This document shows positions 42,789-52,003 of a stretch of 64,000 nucleotides of DNA, in pieces; the first letter of the stretch is position 1; each line of letters opens with the position of its first letter. The notes beneath the pieces were generated by a model. That model did no database searches, was not told the DNA's origin, and worked only from the letters and a program-made list of their open reading frames with translations. The stretch spans positions 1-64,000 of the forward strand of contig NZ_AOFT01000001.1 in NCBI RefSeq assembly GCF_000348905.1, written 5' to 3'. The DNA comes from Bhargavaea cecembensis DSE10 (GTDB taxonomy: Bacteria; Bacillota; Bacilli; Bacillales_A; Planococcaceae). A program made the translations under genes and the position numbers.

Positions 42789-42855
42789 ATGGGTTGAAAA
42801 TGACGGCTTATTTCGTTATCGTGGGGGGAAACTCCAACATAAGGAGGAGTCTGGC

Positions 42856-43350
42856 ATGCAGGCAAATAACCATGGAAAAACACAACAGGAACAGGTTGTC
42901 GATACATTTGAAGTCGAGCCACTGTTCGAAGACCGGCCGCACGAACGTCTCGCATTCACATTCAAGGTAGAAGGGGACGAGTACAAAGGACATTTCCACA
43001 ATGAAGAGATTCTTTGGATGCATCCCCATCCAAAGCAGCTCATCGGTGAAGAAACCGCGACAGAGATTGAAATCGTCATCCACAGGCTGATGAGCAAAGC
43101 CGGTCATACCGCCGGCGACATCGAAAAAATCGAGGTCAAGCCTGCCTTTGAGGACCGCCCGCATGAACGCCGCCAGTTCACACTGACGGTTCAGGGGGAG
43201 GAATTCAAGGGGCTTGTTCATGAAGGGGAGATCCAGTGGTTCCATCCGCAACCCCATCAGAAGCTTGAAGATGGGCATGTGGAAGAACTCGAATACCGGG
43301 TGCATGAAGAACTCGGCACACTGCAAGCGGAAACAGGAGACAAGGCCTGA
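42856..43350 (+). CDS. Tandem-repeat, His-rich protein of unknown function
   Basis: This 164-residue acidic protein consists of two copies of a roughly 64-residue module (about 17-82 and 91-154). Each copy has a FEDRPHER block, a GxEyKGxxHxxEI strand and an aromatic plus HPHP or HPQPHQ segment, then an acidic helix ending near IHRLM or VHEEL. I do not recognise a characterised family; there is no signal peptide or membrane segment. Clustered His residues and its position between urease and a nickel-type importer make metal or ammonia-related roles conceivable, but this is speculation. The ATG at 42856 follows AAGGAGGAG. It is monocistronic, with terminators on both sides. Confidence 0.8.
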   Translation: MQANNHGKTQQEQVVDTFEVEPLFEDRPHERLAFTFKVEGDEYKGHFHNEEILWMHPHPKQLIGEETATEIEIVIHRLMSKAGHTAGDIEKIEVKPAFEDRPHERRQFTLTVQGEEFKGLVHEGEIQWFHPQPHQKLEDGHVEELEYRVHEELGTLQAETGDKA

Positions 43351-43382
43351 AGATCACTTGCGAAGGATACAGCAGCAAAAAT

Positions 43383-43430
43383 AAAACGGCATGGCCATCG
43401 CCTCTTTGGCGAACGGTCCATGCCGTTTTC
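43383..43430. terminator. Bidirectional terminator after the tandem-repeat gene
   Basis: AAAACGGCATGG (43383-43394) and CCATGCCGTTTT (43418-43429) form a perfect 12-pair stem, and an inner TCGCC/GGCGA pairing lengthens it. It serves the tandem-repeat gene and the convergent importer operon. Confidence 0.85.
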
Positions 43431-43505
43431 TGTTTGTATTGTTTGTATTGCTAAAATTGTCCGTGCTGTAACTGCCAAGACAAGAGGCGGCGAAACCGGC
43501 GAAGG

Positions 43506-45083
43506 TCAGTCCGCCTGCTTGTCCCAGTCCTCGATGTTCCATAGGATGCCGAATCCGTGGTGACCCAGCGTCCGGTCGCTGATTCCGGTAACGTTCTCAT
43601 TCACCCCGTACAGAGCATCAAGATAGACAAGGAAGGTGTAGGGCGGGTCTTCGGCCAGCACTTCCTGGAAGCGGGCATAAGCCGCTTTCCGCTTTTCCGG
43701 ATCCGAGGCGGTCCGGGCTTCCGTCAGCAGGCTATCAACCTCATCATTCCGGTACTTGCCGAAATTGTATTGACTGCCTCCAATTTCACTGCTGTGGAAA
43801 AGACGGTACGTATGGTCATCGGGGTCGAACTCGCTTCCCCAGCCGATGACGAGCGCTTCTTCACCGTCGTACTTGACCGCATTCTGGTCGACCGGCTTCG
43901 GCTCCGCAATGATGCCAAGGGGTTTAAGCTGCTGGGAGACCACATTGGCGAGTGCGACACGGACCGTGTCCTGGGCAGGGGCGACGAGCTCAAAGCTCAG
44001 GAGTTTGCCGTCCTTCTCAAGAATACCGTCTCTGTTCTTTTCCCATCCGGCTTCTGCGAGCAGTTCCGCCGCGCGGCCCAAATCCGGATGATCGATGCGG
44101 CCTGCATCAGGGTTCCCCGCCCATGATTTTTGGAGCGGCCCATAAGCCGCTTCGCCTTTGCCTGCGAGGATTCCTTCGACCATAGCCTCGCGGTCGACAG
44201 CGATACTGATGGCCTTGCGGACTTTCGGGTCCCGGAAAATCTCGAGGTCAAAGTTGTACATGACGGCGCGGTAATCGGCCGTGTCAATTTCATGGATCCG
44301 GATGGGATCTGATTTTTTTACTGCTTCCATCTGGGATGGGGTGAGGCGGGCCAGGTCAATCTCGCCTGCCTTCAGTTGAACGAGCCGGGTGTTGGCATCG
44401 GGAACCGGTTTGAACACAACTTCATCCAGCTTGGGTTTTTTCCCGTAGTACTGATGATTCCGTTCCAGTACGATCGTTCCGTCGCCCTTCCATTCCTTCA
44501 GACGGAACGGCCCGTTTCCGACAGGATTCCGGTTGAAGCCGGATTCCATGAGATTTTCGCCGCTGAGGAGATGTTCCGGCACGATGCCGACTTTCAGCTG
44601 ATCGAGGAGCGGGGGATACGGACGGTGCAGTATGATTTCGACTTCGTAATCGCCGGTGGCCCGGACTTCTGCAATTTCGCGGAATTCCCCGGTGATTGGT
44701 GTGTTAGTCTCGGGGTCCAATATTTTTTCAAGCGTAAAGACGACATCATCTGCTGTTACCTGTTCACCATCCTGCCAGAGGGCATCTTCCCTCAGTTTGA
44801 ACGAATAGGTGAGCAGGTCGTCGCTGATCGTCCAGCTCTCGGCCAGGTCCGGGGTCACTTCGTTTTGTTCGTTGGGCTTTGTCAGGCCCCGGAACAGCAA
44901 AGCATCGATTTCCTGGCTTTCATCAAGGACCGGATTTACCCGTTCGATTTCGGCTTCCATGCCGTAGACAAGTTGCTTTTTCCCGTCATCGGCATTGTCG
45001 GCAGATTCCGCACTGCACGCGCCGGCGAGGACAGCGATGGCGGCGGCTGCAGTGATGAATAATCGTTTCTTCAGTTTCCTCAT
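43506..45083 (-). CDS. nikA: Nickel/peptide-type ABC substrate-binding lipoprotein (NikA-like)
   Basis: This 525-residue family-5 solute-binding protein has a lipoprotein signal ([22 protein letters not shown]). The mature chain shows VTPDLAESWTISDDLLTYSFKLREDALWQDGEQVTADDVVFTLEKI, PVGNGPFRLKEW and MYNFDLEIFRDPKVRKAISIAVDREAM, common to NikA, DppA and OppA. Nickel is the inferred cargo because urease lies next door and no other nickel carrier is seen; peptides remain possible. It is the last gene of the operon and overlaps the ATPase gene by four bases. Its ribosome site AAAGGAGGAG lies inside that gene. Confidence 0.8.
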   Translation of the reverse strand: MRKLKKRLFITAAAAIAVLAGACSAESADNADDGKKQLVYGMEAEIERVNPVLDESQEIDALLFRGLTKPNEQNEVTPDLAESWTISDDLLTYSFKLREDALWQDGEQVTADDVVFTLEKILDPETNTPITGEFREIAEVRATGDYEVEIILHRPYPPLLDQLKVGIVPEHLLSGENLMESGFNRNPVGNGPFRLKEWKGDGTIVLERNHQYYGKKPKLDEVVFKPVPDANTRLVQLKAGEIDLARLTPSQMEAVKKSDPIRIHEIDTADYRAVMYNFDLEIFRDPKVRKAISIAVDREAMVEGILAGKGEAAYGPLQKSWAGNPDAGRIDHPDLGRAAELLAEAGWEKNRDGILEKDGKLLSFELVAPAQDTVRVALANVVSQQLKPLGIIAEPKPVDQNAVKYDGEEALVIGWGSEFDPDDHTYRLFHSSEIGGSQYNFGKYRNDEVDSLLTEARTASDPEKRKAAYARFQEVLAEDPPYTFLVYLDALYGVNENVTGISDRTLGHHGFGILWNIEDWDKQAD

Positions 45084-46654
45084 AGAGCTCCTCCTTTATG
45101 GTTGGATAGGTCAACTCCCCGTCCCGGTATGTGTTCGAGGAGGCTTTTTGTATATGGATTTCCCGATGCCTTCAGTTCTCCGGGTGATCCGCTGTCTTCA
45201 ATCTGCCCATGCCGGATCACATAAATCCTGCTGCAGAGCGCGAATGCGGTCCGGATGTCATGGGTGATGAACAGGAAGGCTGTGCCTTCCCGGTCGCGGA
45301 GTGAACGGATCAGGCGGATCATCCTTGCCTGGCTGCTCATGTCGAGGCTGGCAAACGGTTCGTCGAGGACGACAAGTTCAGCGGAGACGGCAAGGGTCCT
45401 GGCAAGTGCCAGCCGCTGGTTCATGCCGCCGGAAAATTCGCCCGGGTATTGATGGGCAGTATCAGGCGGGAGCCCGACCTGTGACAGAAGATGTCTTGCC
45501 GTCTGTTCCCGTTCTGTCTGTCGGATACCCCGGTATTCCAGCCCTTCTGCGACCAGGCGCCCTGCAGTCCAGCCCGGATTGAATGAGGCGGCAGGATCCT
45601 GATGGACCCACTGGACGGCGTCCGGCCAATCTTTGGTGCCATGCCATGTAATTGTTCCGTCCTGCGCAGATTCGAGACCGGCAAGCAGCCGGGCGAGCGT
45701 GCTTTTCCCGCCACCGCTTTCACCGATCAGCCCGACAATTTCCCCCGAACCGATGGAGAGGGACACCTGATCCAATGCCTGAATTTCCTTTTTTCTGAAC
45801 AGACCGCCTGTCCGGTATGACATGGACAGGCCGGATGCATCCAAAAGGAGAGGGGGTGCTGCCGCTTGATCAGCAGGAGGCACTTGACCGAGCGTCCGCC
45901 AGTCATCAAGCAGCTGCATAGCTGACAGAGAGCGGGGAGCACTAAACATTTGGCGTGCCGGCCCGTCCTCCGCAAGCCTGCCATTGTCCATGACGAGAAT
46001 GCGATCCGCCATTTCACGGGCCACCCCCAGGTCATGTGTGATCAGGAGCAGCGTGCCGCCGGTCTCTTTTTTCCAATCCTTCAGAAGTTCGAGGATGTCG
46101 GCCTGAATGTTCAGGTCCAGCGCGGTTGTGGGTTCATCTGCAATGAGCAGTTCAGGCTCCAGGGACGCTGCGAGTGCAATCTGGATCCGCTGGCGCATCC
46201 CGCCTGACAGTTCGTGCGGATAAGCTGCTGCCACCCTTGCCGGATCCGCGATGCCTGCCCGTCCAATCCAGTACAGCGCACGCTGCTTTGCGTCTTGTCC
46301 TTTGAGGCCAAAATGGACTGAAAACAGTTCTGTGAAATGTTGCCCAATCGTGCGGATCGGATCAAACGTCCCGGACGAATCCTGGAAGACGATTCCGGCA
46401 CCACGCCCGAGATAGGTCCGGCGCCGCCTTTCCGTCATGTGAAAGACCGATTCCCCGCGAAAGCGGAGATCACCTGACGCCTGAAGTCCATCCGGCAGAA
46501 TTCCCAGCACGGCGCGTGCAGTCATGCTTTTGCCCGATCCGCTCTCTCCGATCATGACGGCGGTTTCACCTTCTTCGATGCTGAATGTCACACCGGAGAT
46601 GATGTCGCCCCGTTCACCGGCAACCGTCAGCCGGTTAACCTCGAGAATGGCCAT
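45080..46654 (-). CDS. Fused double ATPase of a nickel/peptide-type ABC importer (NikD-NikE fusion)
   Basis: This 524-residue protein contains two complete ABC ATPase domains in one chain. Domain 1 has Walker A GESGSGKS (36-43), signature [12 protein letters not shown] and Walker [13 protein letters not shown]. Domain 2 has Walker [10 protein letters not shown] (about 309-317), signature [12 protein letters not shown] and [11 protein letters not shown]. In Escherichia coli and Bacillus dipeptide systems these are two genes (nikD/nikE, dppD/dppF); a fusion fixes their ratio. Both catalytic sites look intact. It overlaps the upstream permease gene by 20 bases. Confidence 0.88.
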   Translation of the reverse strand: MAILEVNRLTVAGERGDIISGVTFSIEEGETAVMIGESGSGKSMTARAVLGILPDGLQASGDLRFRGESVFHMTERRRRTYLGRGAGIVFQDSSGTFDPIRTIGQHFTELFSVHFGLKGQDAKQRALYWIGRAGIADPARVAAAYPHELSGGMRQRIQIALAASLEPELLIADEPTTALDLNIQADILELLKDWKKETGGTLLLITHDLGVAREMADRILVMDNGRLAEDGPARQMFSAPRSLSAMQLLDDWRTLGQVPPADQAAAPPLLLDASGLSMSYRTGGLFRKKEIQALDQVSLSIGSGEIVGLIGESGGGKSTLARLLAGLESAQDGTITWHGTKDWPDAVQWVHQDPAASFNPGWTAGRLVAEGLEYRGIRQTEREQTARHLLSQVGLPPDTAHQYPGEFSGGMNQRLALARTLAVSAELVVLDEPFASLDMSSQARMIRLIRSLRDREGTAFLFITHDIRTAFALCSRIYVIRHGQIEDSGSPGELKASGNPYTKSLLEHIPGRGVDLSNHKGGAL

Positions 46655-47486
46655 GCGGGTTTCGCTCCTTTCTTGCCGATGGACGCCGGGGACCTGTCTG
46701 CAGCCTGTCTCCCAGCACGTGCATCAGATAGATGGTCAGCGCAATGCACAACCCCGGGAACACGGCAAGCCACCATGCCCCTGACATCAGGTATCCCTGC
46801 GCCCCGGTCAGCATATTGCCCCATGACGGGATCGTTTGTGGAATGCCGAGGCCAAGGAAGCTGAGGGTTGCTTCGGCCAGGATGGCATGCCCTGCGCTGC
46901 CTGCAGCAAGCACGATAATCGATGGCATGCAGCGGGGGAGCAGGTGGCTGATAAAGCGCTGCATGGGACCGGCCCCGAGCTTCTTCGCTGCAAGCACATA
47001 AGTTTCTTTTCGGATGGCCCTAATTTCCGTACGGATGACCCGGGCGATCAGCATCCACCCGGTAAAACCGATGACCAGGATAACGGACAGGAGTCCTTGG
47101 GGTGCAATCGCCTGCAGACCGATCATGAGGAGAATTGAGGGGATGCTGAGCAGCATATCGGATGTCCGCATGATCAGCCGGTCGATGAACCCGCCGGCAA
47201 GGCCGCTTATCGTGCCGAGAATCATCCCGACTGATATGGATAGCGCCATTGCAAGAAAGCCGACTGCAAGAGAGACCCGGCCGCCGTAAAGAAGTCTTGA
47301 CCATACATCCCGGCCGAGCTCATCCGTGCCGAGCGGGTGTCCGTTTCCGGGCGGCTGGAGAATCCGATCCATCCTCACTTCGGCCGGATCCGCTCCTGCG
47401 AGCAGCGGTGCAGCAGTTGAAAGGAGGGTGAGCAGGAACAATCCCGCGGCGGCCGGTGAGAGGATTACAAGCCTCATCTTCATCAT
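46635..47486 (-). CDS. nikC: Nickel/peptide-type ABC permease, NikC/DppC class
   Basis: This 283-residue permease has the DppC-class pattern: LQPPGNGHPLGTDELGRDVWSRLLYGGRVSLAVGF near residues 43-78 and the coupling segment VLAAKKLGAGPMQRFISHLLPRCMPSI. About six membrane segments are predicted. It pairs with the NikB-class protein encoded just upstream (four-base overlap) to form the pore. The start has GGGAGGTCC upstream. Confidence 0.85.
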   Translation of the reverse strand: MMKMRLVILSPAAAGLFLLTLLSTAAPLLAGADPAEVRMDRILQPPGNGHPLGTDELGRDVWSRLLYGGRVSLAVGFLAMALSISVGMILGTISGLAGGFIDRLIMRTSDMLLSIPSILLMIGLQAIAPQGLLSVILVIGFTGWMLIARVIRTEIRAIRKETYVLAAKKLGAGPMQRFISHLLPRCMPSIIVLAAGSAGHAILAEATLSFLGLGIPQTIPSWGNMLTGAQGYLMSGAWWLAVFPGLCIALTIYLMHVLGDRLQTGPRRPSARKERNPHGHSRG

Positions 47487-48445
47487 TTGGACCTCCCTTG
47501 GGCACCGGACTCGCGAAGGCTGGGGTCAATCCATGCAGCCAGGAGGCTTGCAAGCAGGTTGACCAGAATGACAAAGGCCATACTCAGCAGGATGATTGCA
47601 AGCAGGACCGGATAGTCATGGGCAAGCGCAGACTTCAGCGCAAGCCGTCCCAGCCCGGGCCAGGAGAAAATCGTCTCCACTACAACGGAGCCCGCCAGCG
47701 ATACGGCGAGCGATGCACCGGTATACACAATCAGCGGAGCAGCGGCATTCGGCAGGATATGGGCGAGCACAATCCGTTGGTGGGGAACACCGCGGGCGCG
47801 GAGTGCAAGAAGGTGGCCTCCAGATGAGGAAGCGGCGAAATGATTCCGGAAGAGCCGGATATAGTAGCCGGCATGGGACAGTGCGATGACGAGGGCAGGC
47901 AGGATAAGGTGACGGAGGGAAAAAGGTCCCGCACCCATGCCGGAGGACGGCAGGACGCCCAGTCGGATTGAGAAGAACAGCATCATCATAAGCCCCAGCC
48001 AGAAAGGGGGGATTGCCATCAGCATGACACTCACGGCAAGGACAATCCGGTCATACAGACCATCCTTCCGGAGTGCAGATGACAGGCCAAAGAACAGGGC
48101 CAGCCCGATCATGATGACCTGGGAGGCCACTAGCAGCACGGCGGTGGGGAGTAACGTGCGAATAATGACTTCATCTGCAGGTTCCCCCGTCAGATAGGAA
48201 GCTCCCCAATTGCCCTGAAGCACCTGGGAAGCCCAATGGATATATTGAACGGGCAGCGGCTCATCCAGCCCGAGATTTTCGGAAATCCTCAGCCGGTCCG
48301 CCTCGGTCAGCTTCTGCAGTTGATCCCCATACATGGCTGCCGCCGGATCTCCAGGGATCAAGCGGATAAATGCAAAGCAGAGCAGGCTTCCGAGAACCAG
48401 CATAAAGGCCGATTCAGCCACCCGTTTAAATAAAAACAAAGCCAT
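47483..48445 (-). CDS. nikB: Nickel/peptide-type ABC permease, NikB/DppB class
   Basis: This roughly 320-residue permease begins FLFKRVAESAFMLVLGSLLCFAFIRLIPGDPAA, the hallmark of DppB/NikB proteins, and has LRARGVPHQRIVLAHILPNAAAPLIVYTGASL as the ATPase-coupling loop. I chose the ATG at 48445 (AGAAGG upstream) over a GTG six codons earlier. It is the first gene of the minus-strand operon nikB-nikC-nikDE-nikA. The 100-base upstream region is AT-rich (ATGGTAAAATAAATAGGG) and may hold the promoter. Confidence 0.85.
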   Translation of the reverse strand: MALFLFKRVAESAFMLVLGSLLCFAFIRLIPGDPAAAMYGDQLQKLTEADRLRISENLGLDEPLPVQYIHWASQVLQGNWGASYLTGEPADEVIIRTLLPTAVLLVASQVIMIGLALFFGLSSALRKDGLYDRIVLAVSVMLMAIPPFWLGLMMMLFFSIRLGVLPSSGMGAGPFSLRHLILPALVIALSHAGYYIRLFRNHFAASSSGGHLLALRARGVPHQRIVLAHILPNAAAPLIVYTGASLAVSLAGSVVVETIFSWPGLGRLALKSALAHDYPVLLAIILLSMAFVILVNLLASLLAAWIDPSLRESGAQGRSK

Positions 48446-48522
48446 TTCTGACCTTCTTTCCACAATTAAGTACCCTATTTATTTTACCATATGGGGTACC
48501 CGGTGGCATCCGGGACGCAAAG

Positions 48523-48551
48523 AAAAGGACCGGCGTCTGCCAGTCCTTTTT
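48523..48551. terminator. Terminator of the his operon
   Basis: AAAAGGAC-C-GGC and GCC-A-GTCCTTTT pair with one mismatch around GTCT, with T-runs on both strands. On the minus strand it lies 30 bases after the hisIE stop. The sequence closely resembles the terminator at 37262-37290. Confidence 0.8.
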
Positions 48552-48582
48552 GATCGGTATGGAATCGCATTCTGTCAACGCC

Positions 48583-49195
48583 TCACCAGTTCTCCACGTC
48601 CTGCCGCTCTCCCTTGAAATTGTTTTTCTTGGAGTGGCGTTCGTGCAGTACTTGCTCGACTTCATTGATGCTGACACCCTGTTCATGCAACAGGACAAAC
48701 AGGTGATAAAGCAGGTCGGCGGTTTCGTTTTTCAGCTCTTCACGGTCTCGCTTCATCGCCGCGATGACGACTTCGAAGCTTTCCTCGCCGAACTTCTTCG
48801 CAATCTTGTCGAGCCCCTTGCCGAGAAGGTAGTTCGTGTAGGAACCTTCATCAGCATCTGCCTGGCGGTCTCGGATCATGGCTTCGAGCGAAAGAAGGGG
48901 TGATGCGGGTTCTTCACCGAAGCAGCTTTTTGTTCCGGTGTGGCATGTAGGGCCCACCGGTTCCACTTGGATCAGGAGGGTGTCATCGTCGCAGTCAAGC
49001 GTCATCGATTTGACACGCTGGATATGTCCGCTGGATTCGCCCTTTTTCCAGAGGCGTTCCTTGCTCCGGGAGTAGAACCAGACGACGCCATCTTCAAGCG
49101 TCTTCTCATAGGCTTCCTCGTTCATGTAGCCGAGCATGAGGACGGTGTGGTCCGTCCAGTGCTGGAGCACTGCCGGGATGAGCCCCTTGGAAAAG

Positions 49196-49206
<11 letters not shown>
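48583..49206 (-). CDS. hisI: Bifunctional phosphoribosyl-AMP cyclohydrolase/phosphoribosyl-ATP pyrophosphatase
   Basis: This 207-residue fusion catalyses histidine steps 2 and 3. The N-terminal HisI part (about 1-110) has [40 protein letters not shown] and the zinc-site [26 protein letters not shown]. The C-terminal HisE part has [31 protein letters not shown] and [13 protein letters not shown] prefer the ATG at 49206 (GGAGG nine bases upstream) to the GTG at 49215. It overlaps hisF by 11 bases and ends the operon. Confidence 0.95.
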
Positions 49207-49984
<778 letters not shown>

Positions 49985-50039
49985 GGTGACACTCCTTTCA
50001 GCTGCATTTTGGTACCTATTTCATTGTTAAAGAGTCCGG

Positions 50040-50081
50040 TTTCGTCATTCGGACCTGCAGTTTCGTCATTCAGCCTGCCGA
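50040..50081. repeat. Two-unit 21-bp repeat inside the his operon
   Basis: TTTCGTCATTCGGACCTG (from 50040) and TTTCGTCATTCAGCCTG (from 50061) are spaced exactly 21 bp apart. The core is the same as in the array at 19690. It fills most of the gap between hisA and hisF. Confidence 0.8.
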
Positions 50082-50085
50082 ACCC

Positions 50086-50790
50086 TCACCGGATACTCTC
50101 CCAAAACTCATCCGTATTCGCCGCTTTCCCGACAATCGCAGCAAAAACGCCTTCCGTTTCAAGAGCAGCGAGGTCGCTGCCGTTCCGGACTCCTCCGGAT
50201 GCGGTGACCGGCCATTTCGAAGTCTTCGCCAATTTGCCGGTCATCTCCACGTTCGGGCCTTCCATGCGGCCGTCGCGGGCGATGTCGGTGTAAATGACGC
50301 CGCCGATCTCCGCGCCGTCCAGGCGTTCGAGCATTTCAAAGACGGTGGTCTCTGCGGTCTCGAGCCAGCCGTTCAGGGCCACTTTGTCGCCGCGGGCGTC
50401 CAGTCCGAGCATCAGCTTGCCCGGGTATTTCCGGCTCATTTCAATCAGCCAGTCAGGCTCGGTCAATCCTTTCGTGCCGATGATCAGATAGCCCGCGCCC
50501 ATGTCGAGATACTCGCGGATCGTTTCCTCGGAGCGGATGCCGCCTCCGATTTCGACCGGGAGTTCCGTCGCCTTGATGATGTCGCGGAACAGGTCCATCT
50601 CGGCGGGCTTTTTCTCTTTCGCGCCGATCAGGTCGACGGTGTGGATGCGCCCTACACGCGGCTGTCCGGAATAAAAGGCCACCGCTTCAAGCGGGGTGCG
50701 GCCCATCGCCGCTTTTGTATCATAATCGCCTTCAGTCAGGCGGACGTTCTGTGAATCGATAATGTCTATCGCCGGCCAGATCTCGATCAT
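50086..50790 (-). CDS. hisA: ProFAR isomerase HisA
   Basis: This 234-residue TIM-barrel catalyses the Amadori rearrangement of ProFAR to PRFAR (histidine step 4). MIEIWPAIDIIDSQNVRLTEGDYDTK has the catalytic Asp near residue 9, followed by IHTVDLIGAKEKK, PVEIGGGIRSEE, LMLGLDARGDKVALNGW and VIYTDIARDGRMEGPN. It overlaps hisH by four bases and has the usual length. Confidence 0.95.
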   Translation of the reverse strand: MIEIWPAIDIIDSQNVRLTEGDYDTKAAMGRTPLEAVAFYSGQPRVGRIHTVDLIGAKEKKPAEMDLFRDIIKATELPVEIGGGIRSEETIREYLDMGAGYLIIGTKGLTEPDWLIEMSRKYPGKLMLGLDARGDKVALNGWLETAETTVFEMLERLDGAEIGGVIYTDIARDGRMEGPNVEMTGKLAKTSKWPVTASGGVRNGSDLAALETEGVFAAIVGKAANTDEFWESIR

Positions 50791-51434
50791 TCGGATGCCT
50801 CCTCTTTCTCTCTAAACCCTCCGGTTACGGCCTGCTGCAGCAGCACGAGTCCCGCATCCCCGCTTTTTTCGGGATGGAACTGGATGCCGATCAGCTGTCC
50901 GCGCTGCACAATGGCCGTGACGGTCTCGCCGCCATAGTCGGCTGTCGCGACCGTGTCCGGACCGGGTGCCGCTTTATAGGTATGGATAAAGTACATGTCC
51001 TTGCCGTCCAGCTCAGGACGTTCGCTCACAAGTGCGTTCCAGCCGAGGTGGGGGACGGGGAGGCGGGTCTCGATCCGGGTGATGGCACCGGGGATGAACC
51101 CGAGTCCGTCCGCATCGCCTTCCTCGCTGTGCCCGAACAGAAGCTGCATGCCGAGGCAGATGCCGACAAGCGGCTTTTCCTCTTTGAGTTCGGCCAGGAG
51201 CGGGATGAGCCCGTCTGCTTCCAGACGCTTCATCGCATCGGCAAAGTGGCCGACACCCGGGAGAATCAGGACATCCGCTCTGCGGAGCACGTCAGGATCC
51301 TTCGTCAGTTCCACCCGGTGGCCGAGGAATTCCAGTGCACGCCGGACGTTTGCGACATTGCCGAGTCCGTAGTCGACGATGGCGATGCGGCGGCCATCAG
51401 TCAGGCCGGCTGTTGCTGTTTCCCGCGTGTTCAT
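50787..51434 (-). CDS. hisH: Imidazole glycerol phosphate synthase, glutaminase subunit HisH
   Basis: This 215-residue class-I glutamine amidotransferase produces ammonia for HisF. RIAIVDYGLGNVANVRRALEFLG opens the domain, VGICLGMQLLFGHSEEG holds the nucleophilic Cys, and GIQFHPEKSGDAGL provides the His and Glu of the triad. The start ATG overlaps the hisB stop (ATGA). About 17 residues precede the usual family start, so initiation a little later is possible. Confidence 0.95.
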   Translation of the reverse strand: MNTRETATAGLTDGRRIAIVDYGLGNVANVRRALEFLGHRVELTKDPDVLRRADVLILPGVGHFADAMKRLEADGLIPLLAELKEEKPLVGICLGMQLLFGHSEEGDADGLGFIPGAITRIETRLPVPHLGWNALVSERPELDGKDMYFIHTYKAAPGPDTVATADYGGETVTAIVQRGQLIGIQFHPEKSGDAGLVLLQQAVTGGFREKEEASE

Positions 51435-52003
51435 GCAAGAAGCCCCTTTGTTGAAGCGAGCCGCCCGTCGCCCGGCTGCATCGCTTCGCGCAGCGCACGG
51501 GCAAACGATTTAAAGAACGACTCGATCTCGTGATGGGCGTTGCCGCCGCGGATCAGGTCCATGTGGACGGTAAGACCGGCGTTTATGACGAGGCCCCTGA
51601 AAAATTCTTCGGTCAGCTCGGTATCGAACGAGCCGACTTTTTCGCGGGAAATCTCCGCGTTAAAGCTCAGGTACGGGCGTCCGCTGATATCGATGACGGT
51701 GCGGGTGAGTGTCTCGTCCATCGGGACATAGGATGTGCCGTAGCGGCGGATGTCGGATTTGTCGCCCATCACTTCACGGAGAAGCTTCCCGAGCACGATG
51801 CCCGTGTCCTCTGTTGTGTGGTGGTCGTCGACCTGGGTATCCCCGTTCACTTCCACGTCGATTTCCAGTCCGGAGTGGAAAGCGAACAGCGTCAGCATGT
51901 GGTCGAGGAACCCGACGCCGGTTGCGATGCTGGATTCGCCGGTTCCTTTATTGAGTTCCATGCGGATTTCGGTTTCTTTGGTCTTGCGTTCATAACTTGC
52001 CAT
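51431..52003 (-). CDS. hisB: Imidazoleglycerol-phosphate dehydratase HisB
   Basis: This 190-residue manganese enzyme catalyses histidine step 6. Conserved blocks are GVGFLDHMLTLFAFHSGLEIDVEVNGDTQVDDHHTTEDTGIVLG and RGGNAHHEIESFFKSFARALREA, containing the metal-binding DHHTTED and HHEIES motifs. It is the single-domain form without the fused phosphatase of enterobacteria, so HisJ supplies that step. The start overlaps the hisD stop by one base (TGATG). Confidence 0.96.
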   Translation of the reverse strand: MASYERKTKETEIRMELNKGTGESSIATGVGFLDHMLTLFAFHSGLEIDVEVNGDTQVDDHHTTEDTGIVLGKLLREVMGDKSDIRRYGTSYVPMDETLTRTVIDISGRPYLSFNAEISREKVGSFDTELTEEFFRGLVINAGLTVHMDLIRGGNAHHEIESFFKSFARALREAMQPGDGRLASTKGLLA

